Source: Haladaptatus halobius
GTDB lineage: Archaea; Halobacteriota; Halobacteria; Halobacteriales; Haladaptataceae
Direction of reading: 5' to 3'
NCBI RefSeq assembly: GCF_020618475.1
Contig: NZ_CP085339.1
Location: 310,001 to 374,000, forward strand
Length of the DNA: 64,000 bases
The position numbers were made by a program, and so were the translations under genes. The notes under the pieces are model-generated. The model did not search any database and had not been told where the DNA came from. It saw nothing but the letters and a program-made list of their open reading frames with translations. Positions 8,859 to 17,732 of the stretch are shown in pieces (within the stretch, counting starts at the first letter, position 1; each line of letters begins with the position of its first letter).

Positions 8859-9056
8859 GTGTCGTATGTAGTAGTTGACGATGCAAAGCACTCGCGTGAG
8901 TGGGTGAAGTTGGCAAGTGAGGAGTTAACCGAGTTTGATACCAGATTTTATCGGGAGTTGATGGTACGGGCAGCAGCGAGGGTACTGTCGCCGCTTAGGT
9001 GGCGAGAGAAATTCCTTGCAGATCACGATGAGATGAGCCTGAATTCGTTTCTCTAA
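8859..9056 (+). CDS. Small hypothetical protein next to hairpin repeat
   Basis: A 65-codon frame (MSYVVVDDAKHSREWVKLAS...) ending in a basic/aromatic helix (FYRELMVRAAARVLSPLRWRE). It begins inside the tail of the double-hairpin repeat. I do not recognise the family and there is no paralogue beside repeat copy B. It could be a fragment of a larger gene or chance. Reported because the frame is clean and partly acidic. Confidence 0.3.
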   Translation: MSYVVVDDAKHSREWVKLASEELTEFDTRFYRELMVRAAARVLSPLRWREKFLADHDEMSLNSFL

Positions 9057-9226
9057 TGACTACAAGTTCAGAAGATCGTTTTGTTGTACACCAGCATCCC
9101 ATAGAAGCAAAAATCCCGGCCTTGTTAAGACTCACTCGGTGACAAGTCTCAACGGTCGTGCTGATTACAGGGCGCATATCCAGCCGTGCCGAACATGTAG
9201 TCTAACCTCCCGCGTTCTCCGCTTAA

Positions 9227-10072
9227 TTATGATGGTTCGACAGCTAATCGATCATCGCGCACAGACGAGTTAGCAACGAGCAACTCATCTTCATCGAACG
9301 GTCGTGCTTCGCACCGGTACTTCTCATAGACGTCCTCCGCCCAGTCACGTGCCTCTGGTGACTCCGTGTCGATTACGGCCTTGAGTTGAGAGGTTTCGGA
9401 ATTATGGCCACAGATCCCGATACAGTCATCCATAATGCTGAGACCGCATCGATTGCCGTCCGGCAAGTTATCGTGAAGAAGGATCGTACAGTTCTCACAC
9501 GCAAGTACCTGAGCGGTGAGTTCCGGATTCCACGCGACGATTGCCTGGAGAACAGGAAGCGAGTATATGTATTCTACCTCCATTCCCTCGATAATCCGCT
9601 GACAGAACGCTTCGAGGTTCCCCGATTTGTACATGGTTGTGCCCAGTCCCCGTATCGAATCTGTCGATTTGATCAGTTGGTTGACACGTTCGATGGGTTG
9701 ATACGGATAACTGGGCCCCGGGTACGAGACGGTCGCATCTGCGAAGAATTCGACCGAGAACCCCTCCATCTCCCGCGGAAGCCACTGCCAGACCTCACGG
9801 AGCTTCTGGCCGATTACCATCCCATCGCGCAATCTGAGAAATCGGTCGATGACGAACGCTCCCAGCGGGGTGAGTTCGTAATAGGGACCGTCACGGACGA
9901 TCCAGCAGCGGTTCTCAAAATCACTAACAAGGCGTCCGATTGTAGGGCTCGATGCTCCCGTCACAGCACATAGGTCCTGCCGATCACGGCGACCATCGGT
10001 CAATGCCTCAAGCGCTGCAATGCGGTGTTCAGACCGCGCCAGAAATTCGATGTCTTTGACGGCAGAATCCAT
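9227..10072 (-). CDS. Winged-helix regulator with FilR1-type (DUF1724) middle domain
   Basis: A 281-residue regulator. Residues about 5-75 form a winged helix (EHRIAALEALTDGRRDRQDL, then TGASSPTIGRLVSDFENR and a YELTPLG wing). The rest (about 90-265) resembles the FilR1/DUF1724 sensor region widespread in archaea, with a long hydrophobic-acidic alternation and LLHDNLPDGNRCGLSIMDD near the end. Start chosen at ATG 10070-10072 (MDSAVKDIEFLARSEHR), the usual beginning of the family; a longer frame would add five residues. Single gene; the target is unknown. Confidence 0.8.
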   Translation of the reverse strand: MDSAVKDIEFLARSEHRIAALEALTDGRRDRQDLCAVTGASSPTIGRLVSDFENRCWIVRDGPYYELTPLGAFVIDRFLRLRDGMVIGQKLREVWQWLPREMEGFSVEFFADATVSYPGPSYPYQPIERVNQLIKSTDSIRGLGTTMYKSGNLEAFCQRIIEGMEVEYIYSLPVLQAIVAWNPELTAQVLACENCTILLHDNLPDGNRCGLSIMDDCIGICGHNSETSQLKAVIDTESPEARDWAEDVYEKYRCEARPFDEDELLVANSSVRDDRLAVEPS

Positions 10073-10147
10073 GACACTATTACGCACGGCGGAACGAATA
10101 CTCTTCGTATGTATCGTTGAGAACGGAGAATGAGGACAGATCAGGTC

Positions 10148-10330
10148 TCAGTAGTAGACCCAGAATTTGTGCCCCTAGGAGCAGTGGACGACGCTGTATT
10201 CTCCGAAGGCCGCGACGTACGACCCCACGACCAACTCGGTGTCTCGATCTAGTACTTGGACATCCGCGGGCTGCTCGCACTGCGGACACGTGACCTCTGT
10301 ACCTAGCGGTTGAAATGATGAAGTAGCCAT
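10148..10330 (-). pseudogene. Zinc-ribbon micro-protein with internal amber codon
   Basis: ATG at 10330 reads MATSSFQPLGTEVTCPQCEQ, continues through VVGSYVAAFGEYSVVHCS and meets TAG (10175-10177) at codon 52. The same frame then gives GHKFWVYY and a TGA at 10148-10150. The aligned ending ...HCxxGHKFWVYY is what a second zinc knuckle should look like, so the TAG is probably a nonsense mutation at the last few codons. The stump keeps CPQC and one more Cys. It sits between a FilR1-like regulator and a cupin gene on the same strand. Confidence 0.5.
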
Positions 10331-10341
10331 CAGTCGTTCTA

Positions 10342-10734
10342 CTAGGTACTTCCGCTCATTTTAGCCAACATGTGGTCAATAACCTCCGTGTGTTCGTCCT
10401 GCGGGCTGAACATGACGATTTCAGAATCTTCATCAGCCCTAACCGTGTGTCCTGGCGGCCAGTAGAAGAGGGTGCCCGTCTCGTCTACTTCCTCTGTTCC
10501 GTCCGTGTAGCGAACGGTGAGTGCGCCCTTTAGGACGTACCCCCAGTGGGGGGCCTGACAGAGGTCGTCCTCTAACCCCTCAAATAGCGGGGCGACGTCC
10601 GTTCCGGCGTTCAGCGTGAAGTACTCCCCGCTGAGTTCACCGTAGTTGCTCGCGTCGCCGAACCCCACCTGCTGGCGGGCCACAGCGTCCGGTGTGTCAA
10701 TCTTGACTGGGATATCGTTTTTTGCTTGCTGCAT
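10342..10734 (-). CDS. Cupin-domain protein
   Basis: A 130-residue single-domain cupin. Motif 1 is visible as APHWGYVLKGALTVRYTDG and motif 2 as GTLFYWPPGHTVRADEDSE. The His in HWGYV and the His in PPGHT are candidate metal ligands. The frame is open further upstream to 10890, but the extra 52 residues are unlike the family, so I start at ATG 10732-10734 (MQQAKNDIPVKI). Substrate or regulatory role unknown; similar proteins are annotated only as cupin 2. Same strand as the broken zinc ribbon and the FilR1-like gene, with short gaps, so co-transcription is possible. Confidence 0.78.
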   Translation of the reverse strand: MQQAKNDIPVKIDTPDAVARQQVGFGDASNYGELSGEYFTLNAGTDVAPLFEGLEDDLCQAPHWGYVLKGALTVRYTDGTEEVDETGTLFYWPPGHTVRADEDSEIVMFSPQDEHTEVIDHMLAKMSGST

Positions 10735-11129
10735 TAGTTTCACCTGGCTCTGAGAGGCAGGATCGCTTTCCAAGCGGTGGACCAATTGTCTGAGGTCCCA
10801 TGCCATGGCGAGTCTCCATCTCGTTGCTTCGGCGATGGATTGTCTGCCTTGTATCTGCCCTTCAGTACTACAGGAGTACGCTCCCTGCAAACATGTACCT
10901 ATCTAGTGAAATATTTCACCAGTTGAACATCATGGCATCTAATTTTCAGTTACACTGCCAACTAAGCACGAGTAGGACTGTCAGTTCCAGTGACGGTGTG
11001 GTAAACAAACCTTCTATATCTGGCACACCATTCCTAACAGATGATTAGAGGATGACATCCAGCTGCTACTCGTCAGTGTGGAACACTTCGACACGTTCTT
11101 AATCATGTCGTCCTCGACTGTCGCAATTG

Positions 11130-11325
11130 GGGGATTGTCGATTACAATATTGTAAGAGAAGGGGATCGCGCACGCGACCCCCTCCGTTTCGCAGAAATAG
11201 ATACACTCCACCGTAACCAACACACTAGTACCACCATGGTTCACTGGCAGTGCGGTGTGAATCTCGGATGGTGGCGTCGCCGAAATGTGGGTTCGCTGAA
11301 CCCCCGTGATTACAATGCTATAATC
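11130..11325 (-). pseudogene. Fragment resembling C-terminal part of an NHL/thioredoxin-like protein
   Basis: The minus strand reads ...EIHTALPVNHGGTSVLVTVE then CIYFCETEGVACAIPFSYNI, a beta-rich segment with a C-x3-C pair similar to the C-terminal region of NHL-repeat proteins with a thioredoxin-like domain. It has no start and lies directly behind another remnant. Weak family resemblance only. Confidence 0.25.
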
Positions 11326-12014
11326 AGCGCCCTCCGTTTGTGATCTCCGCGTTTGTTTCATGTGCTCGCATCCACCCCGCCAGATCAGGATGCCCGAACG
11401 TGATTTCGATATGATGGCCGCCGACACCCATTGCATCGTCAACGGACAGCGTTCGGGACTCCTTGTAGCTCACGTCGGGCACATGCTCGGCCATTTCTTC
11501 CATGACGCGATAACCATCGTTCTTGTACGCACAACCATAATGCGTCGCAACCTCTCGATATCCTAACCGTGCAACCATCACGTCATTCGCCTCAGCGACC
11601 TTCTTGGCATGCTCGAGGACATTCAGGTACTTGTCCTCGACCTGCTGGCTCTCTGCGCGTTTCTCGCGGAAGTTGACGAGCTCTGTATTCTGTTCTACCC
11701 GCTGCACCGTCTCGAATAGCTGCCGCCCCGCTTTGGACGCTTCCGCAACAAGATTCGGCGAGTCGTCATCAACACTCTCTTCAGTCTCATAGTCGCGAAC
11801 GAGATTGATCAGTCGAGACACCGACGCCCGAATTCGGGCATTCTTCTCTTCAGCGTCGATGAGATCGTCAATGTCTGTTTGCGTGGTCTCGGTCGTGTTT
11901 TCGAGACTACTGAGCTTTTGTCAGTTCTGGGCATGTGTTTTCGCGCCTCCGTACGATAATCTTCGAGTTCATCGACCCGCTGTTTGAGTTCGTTGATGCA
12001 GTGATCAGCTGGTA
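11324..12014 (-). pseudogene. Broken coiled-coil protein gene
   Basis: Upstream, the minus strand encodes a coiled-coil start (CINELKQRVDELEDYRTEA) that goes out of frame near 11930. The continuing frame reads LSSLENTTETTQTDIDDLID, then RASVSRLINLVRDYETEE and a long charged helix, ending HHIEITFGHPDLAGWMRAHE and TGA at 11324-11326. At least one frameshift and one in-frame TGA separate the halves. The remaining intact part (11324-11821) could still be translated as 165 residues. Family not recognised; the N-terminal coiled coil and compact C-terminal domain could be a nucleic-acid-associated protein. Confidence 0.45.
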
Positions 12015-12016
12015 AG

Positions 12017-13429
12017 CTAGTCGTTTGCCGTCGTTGGTCTATATGAACGACTGATTCTCTTCCAGTGGCCCCCATCAAAGCGATAATACGTTATGATCGC
12101 TGGAATGCCAGTTTCCACGATTAATGTGAGTGACAGGGCAATGAGCCCGACGGAGGTCGTTGCACCGAGGTACGCGACGGGTAGTGCGAAGAGATACAAC
12201 CCCAATGTCTGTCCGTAGAATGGCCACCGGGTGTCGCCGCCCGCACGGAGTGGACCGGTTGCGCTCCCGATCACTCCATAGAAAATGACGCTCACACAGG
12301 TTGCGTAGATCAAATTCATCACAATTGGGAGGACGGCTGGATCGCTGACAAACACTCGACTGATGGGATGCGAGAAGAAAGCAACAACGATTGCAATGAG
12401 CACGTACACAGACACAGTAAATCGGAATACGTCCCTAGCGTACCCCTCGGCTTTCCGTTCGGCACCAGTCCCAAGCGCTTGTCCAACAAGGCTGCTCGAA
12501 GCAAGACTCAATCCCCAGCCAGGTGTATCCATGAGTGCTCGAATTCGAAGTGCGATGACAAATGCGGCAACTACGTTTGGGCCGAAGAGGCCAACAATGG
12601 CGATTAAGGGGAGTTGACCTCCGGTTCGAGCAAGGTTCGTGAGAACGAGCGGTGTTCCAATCTCTGTAATTTGGTGCATGAGCGGCTGATCGACATGCGG
12701 GCCATCGAGGGTAATCGTCACAGGGAACGCTCCGACCAGTGGAAGGCTTCCAGCTATGAATCCCCAGGCAAAGAGAATCGTCACGAGGACCGTGCTGATA
12801 ACCGTCCCGATCGCTGCACCAAGAACTCCGAAGCCAAGACCAAAGATAAGAACAGCATTGATGCTAATGTTCACCACTGCGCCACCAGCACGGAGGAGCA
12901 TCGGAATCCGTGCGTTATCAGCACCGACTAGCGTTCGGCTTCCAATCAGGTTCACTGCGGCGAAGGGGATCCCAAGCGCAATAACTTGGAGATAGGCCGT
13001 TCCATATTCGATTGCAAGGCTATCGGAACCAACAAGTGAAATCAGAGTGTGAGAGAGGAACCAAAGGAGGAGTGCCAGCGGTATCGTTACAGCAATCGCT
13101 AAAAACGTGCTCGTTTTGACGATGCGGTTAAGTTCGTCATATCGGTCCGTACTAAACCGTTGTGAGATAAGTCCGATTGCTCCGTCAGCGATCCCACCAC
13201 CAAATGAAAAGGCGAGCCCCCAGAACGGCGATGCAAAGCCGATACCTGCAATTGCTGCAGGACCCACTGCCAGCCCGACCATTGCAATATCCGCTGCTGA
13301 TTTCGACATTCGGGCAACACCGGTGATAATTCGCGGCCATGCAAGTCGCGTAGTATGGTAGACCCGCTGCTTATCGATCAGGTTCAGCGCAACCAGTAGA
13401 TGGCCTACCTGAAGGAGAGCAACTCTCAC
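12017..13429 (-). CDS. MATE-family efflux transporter
   Basis: A multidrug and toxin extrusion (MATE) transporter of about 470 residues and 12 membrane helices, expected to export cationic or drug-like compounds in exchange for Na+ or H+. Family hallmarks are TTRLAWPRIITGVARMSKSA (helix 1), GFASPFWGLAFSFGGGIADG, GSRTLVGADNARIPMLLRAG and, in the second half, GWGLSLASSSLVGQALGTGA. The frame is open to an ATG at 13513, but the extra N-terminus contains the TATA-like element at 13483-13488. I therefore prefer the GTG at 13427-13429, where the family's usual N-terminus (RVALLQVGHLLVALNLIDKQ) begins. A second, different MATE gene is at 35259. Confidence 0.88.
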   Translation of the reverse strand: MRVALLQVGHLLVALNLIDKQRVYHTTRLAWPRIITGVARMSKSAADIAMVGLAVGPAAIAGIGFASPFWGLAFSFGGGIADGAIGLISQRFSTDRYDELNRIVKTSTFLAIAVTIPLALLLWFLSHTLISLVGSDSLAIEYGTAYLQVIALGIPFAAVNLIGSRTLVGADNARIPMLLRAGGAVVNISINAVLIFGLGFGVLGAAIGTVISTVLVTILFAWGFIAGSLPLVGAFPVTITLDGPHVDQPLMHQITEIGTPLVLTNLARTGGQLPLIAIVGLFGPNVVAAFVIALRIRALMDTPGWGLSLASSSLVGQALGTGAERKAEGYARDVFRFTVSVYVLIAIVVAFFSHPISRVFVSDPAVLPIVMNLIYATCVSVIFYGVIGSATGPLRAGGDTRWPFYGQTLGLYLFALPVAYLGATTSVGLIALSLTLIVETGIPAIITYYRFDGGHWKRISRSYRPTTAND

Positions 13430-13482
13430 GGGATTGTATGATTTGAGTTCCACAGAATGTACTGCGACGTATGGCAGTTGTG

Positions 13483-13488
13483 TATAAA
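13483..13488 (-). promoter_or_regulatory. TATA-like element of the MATE gene
   Basis: On the minus strand the sequence reads TTTATA within aatttatacac, about 55 bases before the preferred GTG start. It lies inside the longer open frame, which argues that the longer start is not used. Confidence 0.4.
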
Positions 13489-13763
13489 TTACTTGTGGTA
13501 TATTGAGGAACAATCTAATAAATGTTCATGATTGAGGTAGACTACCAACGATCAGTCGTCTTCTGAAAGTCACCTATAACGTGGATAATCGAACGTGGTT
13601 GGTCGTCACCTAACGGAATATCTTGCCTATACGATTCCCAAAGATATCAAGAAGAGCGATGTTGCTATTCAATGGTTCGGAAAGGGCAGCTATGTCCCTA
13701 TAATAGCTGTTTGAGTTTTCTGCTTCGTTTGCGGTTGCGACTGTGTCGCGTTTGCTGTTGAAA

Positions 13764-13870
13764 CGAACGGGGGTGGAATCGAACCACCGGGGCCACATCG
13801 TTTGCGGTGGCCGCCATCGACGACACGAGTTGAAGCATCGATGGTGCTTCTACCAACAAGCAACCCGTTC
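13764..13870 (-). tRNA. tRNA-like sequence (class II), oversize anticodon loop
   Basis: Read on the minus strand: acceptor GAACGGG (13870-13864) pairs perfectly with CCCGTTC (13771-13765). Two bases follow, then a D arm GCTT/AAGC with loop GTTGGTAG, one base and an anticodon stem CCATC/GATGG. The long variable arm has a 6-bp stem GGCCAC/GTGGCC. The T arm is GGTGG-TTCGATT-CCACC, directly abutting the acceptor. All geometry is canonical except the anticodon loop, which is 21 nt (13819-13839) instead of 7. The loop contains the triplet TCA in CTTCAAC. It may be a tRNA with a small intron, an unusual plasmid-borne tRNA (Leu/Ser/Sec-like class) or a pseudo-tRNA. No CCA is encoded. Confidence 0.55.
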
Positions 13871-14205
13871 TCGCCCGGAACCCCCCGGAAAGCAAAAGCG
13901 CGGGAAGCGGCGGGCGTCCCACGCCAACCATGACTATTGAACCAGTCGTAACGCGACGTGCTCTTGCTGTGCTCGAGCGTCCACCGTAGGGGGCACCAAG
14001 TTCAGTGCGACGCTCGCAATTGTCTCAAGGGCCGCCATAGGTATTGTTATGTGGTGCCTGAAAGTGAAAGGAAAGATAGAATCCCGCATCTGTAGCGCCA
14101 AAATACTCCGGTTGTTCGTTATCTTAACCACGGGTTTCGGGGTGCTATTGTAGTTACTCTCGGGCTGATCGACACAAACAGGACAGAATCGGCAGGAACG
14201 GTTGC

Positions 14206-14697
14206 CTAGTGTTGGAGAGCTGTGGCAAGTAATTTGAGGAGTCGGGAGGGCTCTGCTGGGGCTGCCGGTACACTGGCGACATCCTCTACGTCCTGCCGAA
14301 ATTGTATCTCTCCTTCGAGGCGGTCGCGGAAATCACCCGCCTGGGAGAACTCCTGTGAGAGAATGAGCTGGTTGACTGAGACAACGAGGGTAACAAGGGA
14401 AAACGTGCCAGCGATCATCCCGCTCGCCATCCTTGTGATCGAATCCTCATTTGTGAATGCGATCACACCAAGACGAGAGAAGATGAGCAACAGCACGAAA
14501 ATAATTGCTGAACTACCGACTGTGATGACGATTCTATTTCCCTCGACTAATATCCAATCTATAAATTGATTTCGTGACTTTGGCCGTTGAGCGATATCCG
14601 TGCCAGTCGGCTCTGTCGTTTTATCGTTTCCGGTAGAATTCAGGTTATGAAAATAATACGGCGGAATAAAGAACGTTGGCATAAGATGAAGCCTCAA
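14206..14697 (-). pseudogene. C-terminally truncated membrane protein, paralogue of 29848-30822
   Basis: 163 codons. The N-terminal half aligns with the intact membrane protein at 29848: a basic cytoplasmic start, ILVEGNRIVITVGSSAIIFV (helix 1), then GMIAGTFSLVTLVVSVNQLI (helix 2; SVNQLIL matches SINQLIL), then the FRQDVEDVASVPAAPAEPSR region. It stops at the point where the paralogue continues for another ~170 residues containing two more membrane helices. The truncated end faces the tRNA-like sequence 336 bp away, so a past deletion or integration there is possible. Function unknown. Confidence 0.6.
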
Positions 14698-14835
14698 TCG
14701 ATCCTATCGTCAAGTCGGACGCTTCCAAGCCGAAATGCGATTGTCTGTCGCTTGAAAAGTTATTTTGAAATGTGAGCCCTTCCTTTATTCGGGCACAATG
14801 ACCAACAGTGAACGCAGCAGTGGGGCGAGTCACGA

Positions 14836-15330
14836 GTGAGTATTCACTTTGAGCGATTTTCTCGCCGTCGCTTTCTAACTTCAGTAGGAATGGGGGCAAC
14901 AATCGTCCTTAGTGGTTGTGCCAGCACGAATGATGATCCACAGTATACGCGTAGTAAAGTAAACAATACCGCCGGCAAACCCCGGACGGCAAAAGAGATG
15001 GTCGCAGCAGAAGCGGTCGCTCAACAAGATCCGGATGAGAATGCTAGTCCGATTGACTCGCTTACACTCGACACCCACGAGTTCGTTGTCAAAGACAGCT
15101 ACAAAGGACCAACGGTACAGGGCACTGTCAGCAATACAGGTCGGGATCTTCTCACATATGCCGAGGTTCGTGTACGAGTCTATGACGATACGGGTGCTCA
15201 GCTTGGACTGTATCTCGATAGTACAGATGACTTCAGCGCCAGAACAGCATGGCAGTTCGAGGTAGTCCTTCTCACATCAGTGAGCAAAATCGCGAGCTAT
15301 GACATCGCTTTGTTAGGCATCCCAGGGTAA
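14836..15330 (+). CDS. Tat-exported lipoprotein with FxLYD-type domain
   Basis: 164 residues beginning at a GTG (14836). A twin-arginine signal, FSRRRFLTSVGMGATIVLSGC, ends in a lipobox with Cys near residue 28, so the protein should be folded before export and anchored outside the membrane by lipid. The C-terminal half (about 75-160) has the FxLYD/DUF3426-like beta sandwich: VVKDSYKGPTVQGTVSNTGR, then YAEVRVRVYDDTGAQLGLYL and a W-x-FEV ending. These domains are common in archaeal surface proteins; the ligand is unknown. Single gene. Confidence 0.85.
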   Translation: MSIHFERFSRRRFLTSVGMGATIVLSGCASTNDDPQYTRSKVNNTAGKPRTAKEMVAAEAVAQQDPDENASPIDSLTLDTHEFVVKDSYKGPTVQGTVSNTGRDLLTYAEVRVRVYDDTGAQLGLYLDSTDDFSARTAWQFEVVLLTSVSKIASYDIALLGIPG

Positions 15331-15695
15331 TCTCTCGATTATGCGGGAGTCAGCAATTACTCCTTGCTGAGATGGGATATACTTTAGAAACGGGGTAGAA
15401 ATCACCCGCTTAGTGCTGGCACGCGACTGAACGGGATTTGTCGAAGGTATTGACAGAGGTGCTCCAGTGAATGAACACCCACCTTCGACAATAAACAATA
15501 AGAAAAATAGTTGGGTAAGAGAATTGCATGAATTAGCAAGGGATTGTTTTGCCTCGGGTCATAAGTCCAATCTCGCCCTCAATACGAGGATCGTTTTGAT
15601 GCATTAGCAATTTCACGGATACAGTCGGAAAAATTAGCTGGGATGAGAGAAAGTATGTGCCATAATACTCGCAATATTGATCCTATTTTTCGCCC
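15331..15695. other. Intergenic, no gene recognised
   Basis: About 365 A/T-rich bases after the Tat lipoprotein gene. No coding-like frame or stable hairpin stands out. Confidence 0.35.
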
Positions 15696-15959
15696 ATGAC
15701 TATCTCGATTAACAGTCGTGTTTATTGGACTCAAGTGGCGTTAGAGAGAGTGATATCGCAATCTGCTCTCTTCTCGTCGTCGGGATATTTCGAACAACAG
15801 TGTCCGAGGGAGGAGAACGTCGTGCTATGCGACGAGATCACGCCACCTCTTCGGTATGATAATGACGAAAATTACTACCTAGATGTTATTAACCCATTAC
15901 CGCAAAAAATTTTATGTAGCTATGTATCCTATACTTCCGTAGAACAGCCATTGCAGTGA
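15696..15959 (+). CDS. Doubtful hypothetical ORF ending at hairpin repeat B
   Basis: An 87-codon frame (MTISINSRVYWTQVALERVI...) rich in Ser/Tyr/Asn, not acidic, in A/T-rich sequence. Its stop is one base before the double-hairpin repeat. It resembles no family known to me and the composition is atypical for a haloarchaeal cytoplasmic protein. It could be a decayed gene or chance. Confidence 0.22.
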   Translation: MTISINSRVYWTQVALERVISQSALFSSSGYFEQQCPREENVVLCDEITPPLRYDNDENYYLDVINPLPQKILCSYVSYTSVEQPLQ

Positions 15960-15960
15960 C

Positions 15961-16045
15961 GGACGACTCAAAGTCGTCCGGAACGGCGCGATTGCGCCGT
16001 TCTTCGCGTGATTTCTTGTTATGCACGTCTTCGTGTGACTAGACG
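15961..16045 (+). repeat. Double-hairpin repeat, copy B
   Basis: Same arrangement as copy A at 8763-8850. GGACGACT/AGTCGTCC has loop CAA (15961-15979). GAACGGCGC/GCGCCGTTC has loop GATT (15981-16002). A similar 40-base tail (ttcttcgcgtg...cgtcttcgtgtgactag) follows. Loop bases differ from copy A while the arms pair perfectly. Same orientation as copy A, about 7.2 kb apart. Confidence 0.6.
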
Positions 16046-16336
16046 GTGTGTGTGACGTATTCTGGTATGTCCACCAGACGTTTGGCTGGAATTACGTGGA
16101 CGAGAACAAGAGCGACAATTGTGATATCACTCGTTTGTGAGAGTCTCTGGCTGCTTCAAACGCATGGTTCACTGAAAATGTGGTGACCTCAGTCATGGTG
16201 GTATCCGAAAAGTGATATCACTCATGTCGAGAGAGCAACTCTCTGCTTTCTGCATTGTCAATGGCCACAGTAGAGCTACACGAATTCGATCACCGGGTAA
16301 TCGCGCTTGATACCAGTTGAACCAACTGATCACCAA

Positions 16337-16741
16337 CTACTCGTAATACATCTCCCGGTCGACGACTTCGGCAAAAGCGACAGTCGGTGTCACGTCCGTA
16401 ATTTCAATAGTTACCCGTTCGTATTGTTCTGTCTCAGGAACGATAATGATGTAGCCACGCTCAACACGTGCAATCCCATCACCTTGGTCGCCAATACCTT
16501 CGATTTCAACACGCCGACGCTCGCCTTCCTCGACAGGCGGCGCAGGATCGTCGTGGAGTTGGTCTGACACTGCACCATCTGTTCCATTTGACGCGGATCT
16601 AAGCAGAGCCACGCGGTAAGTGCTATTTTCTTGGATGGCACCGTCCGTTAGCTCCTCTTTCGGGACTGTGATCGTGTAGGTCTCTTCTTGTTCCTCGATG
16701 CGTTCGCTGAACAGGCAGAGTAACTCATCGGGGATTTCCAT
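16337..16741 (-). CDS. TRAM-domain protein
   Basis: A 134-residue protein typical of haloarchaeal TRAM proteins: an N-terminal segment MEIPDELLCLFSERIEEQEE with VPKEELTDG, a short acidic linker, and a C-terminal TRAM beta-barrel (about 73-130) with VEIEGIGDQGDGIARVERGY and IIIVPETEQYERVTIEI. TRAM domains bind RNA, and archaeal single-TRAM proteins are proposed RNA chaperones or elongation modulators. Start and end agree with the family. Monocistronic. Confidence 0.88.
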   Translation of the reverse strand: MEIPDELLCLFSERIEEQEETYTITVPKEELTDGAIQENSTYRVALLRSASNGTDGAVSDQLHDDPAPPVEEGERRRVEIEGIGDQGDGIARVERGYIIIVPETEQYERVTIEITDVTPTVAFAEVVDREMYYE

Positions 16742-16877
16742 GCTCTGTTTCGCCGGTACAACAGCATAAACGTGTGCGTGAAACTCGGAGATTGCTCAGT
16801 TGAGAGGTACTAGCAGCGTAGCTAGCCGAAGGCTGCCGCTATTCTACGCATGCGACCAATATCTACGGTTACGGTCG

Positions 16878-17084
16878 TTAGTCGCTCCCGATGACTGTGA
16901 GCAGCGTGTCGTCGAGATCTTCGATGATGATGACTTTCACCTTTGTTGGGAGGTCGTCGAACGCTTCGAGTGCATTGTGGATGTTCGAGTGTAAGCCATC
17001 GAAGGCTGTCTCTGTCTCGGTCTCCTCGTACTTGTAGTTGCCACGCCTAAGTTCAGTGACGAAGGTGCGTCCAGCGTGTTTCAC
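16878..17084 (-). CDS. Small acidic protein, possibly N-terminally truncated
   Basis: 68 residues from a GTG (17084): VKHAGRTFVTELRRGNYKYE, TETETAFDGL and a C-terminal LPTKVKVIIIEDLDDTLLTV. The frame stays open and coding-like for 45 codons further upstream (ending ...ETLREQWYTDLTRWLTEIAR) but has no ATG before a TAA at 17220-17222. Either the GTG is the true start or the N-terminus has been lost. Family not recognised; it looks like a cytoplasmic haloarchaeal protein. Confidence 0.45.
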   Translation of the reverse strand: MKHAGRTFVTELRRGNYKYEETETETAFDGLHSNIHNALEAFDDLPTKVKVIIIEDLDDTLLTVIGSD

Positions 17085-17516
17085 TCGAGCGATTTCTGTG
17101 AGCCATCTTGTGAGATCCGTGTACCATTGTTCGCGAAGCGTCTCGTTGTTGATTGGCGTCTCCTTTGCCTCCTGTATCTTTGCTGTAGTAATGCTTCTTT
17201 CTTTCTCCTCTCTGCCGTCTTAAAGTCTATCAAGAGTGCAACAGACCAGTACAAGGGAATACTTTAGACGTCAAACTTGAAGGTTAAGCCTGTTTCAAGA
17301 TAATTGATTGGTTTTATAACCTACGTAGAACGTGAGACGCCAGTGAGGTAATTTTCCGTGATTTACTCGGTTGTAGGCGATTTATTGCTTGTAGCCATAT
17401 AAGCGTCTGTGGAGTGCCTCCAATATTCTCCTCATCCAGCGAGCTTTGACTTGAGCGGGCTTCTCTTTCAATTACCAATTCCAAGAATAATACCCGTGGA
17501 GTGACATTTCCGGATA
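17085..17516. other. Intergenic; contains the upstream open frame of 16878-17084
   Basis: The first ~135 bases are the start-less open extension of the minus-strand gene. The remainder up to 17516 shows no coding-like frame and is A/T-rich, fitting promoter DNA for the small membrane proteins that follow. Confidence 0.35.
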
Positions 17517-17732
17517 ATGAGCACTCGAAGGATTGCTCGGGCGACAATCCTCTACACTATTGTTGCAGGAGGTCTCACAGTGGGCAGTCTGTACCTTGTA
17601 ACTCATTCTGGCTTCTATATGTTAGCTGGTATGGGAGCGGGGATTGTGTTGATAGTCCTTGGTGGTGCTGCGAGTGGACCAGTAAGTGCATCTGCGGTCG
17701 AGGGAGCCGAAGATGCGGGGCTCAGTGGATGA
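17517..17732 (+). CDS. Small membrane protein, two helices
   Basis: A 71-residue protein with two hydrophobic helices (TILYTIVAGGLTVGSLYLVT and GFYMLAGMGAGIVLIVLGGA) preceded by MSTRRIAR, so the N-terminus is probably cytoplasmic, and ending in a small acidic tail. Its TGA stop overlaps the ATG of the next gene (ATGA at 17729-17732), suggesting translational coupling. Function unknown. Confidence 0.6.
   Translation: MSTRRIARATILYTIVAGGLTVGSLYLVTHSGFYMLAGMGAGIVLIVLGGAASGPVSASAVEGAEDAGLSG

Noticed and set aside
10080..10289. 69-codon arginine-rich minus-strand frame
   Set aside because: Arg/Leu-rich shadow overlapping the zinc-ribbon remnant, which has real Cys motifs in another frame.
13764..13870. 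Calling the tRNA-like gene tRNA-Sec
   Set aside because: Haloarchaea are not known to use selenocysteine, and the anticodon position is unresolved because the loop is 21 nt.
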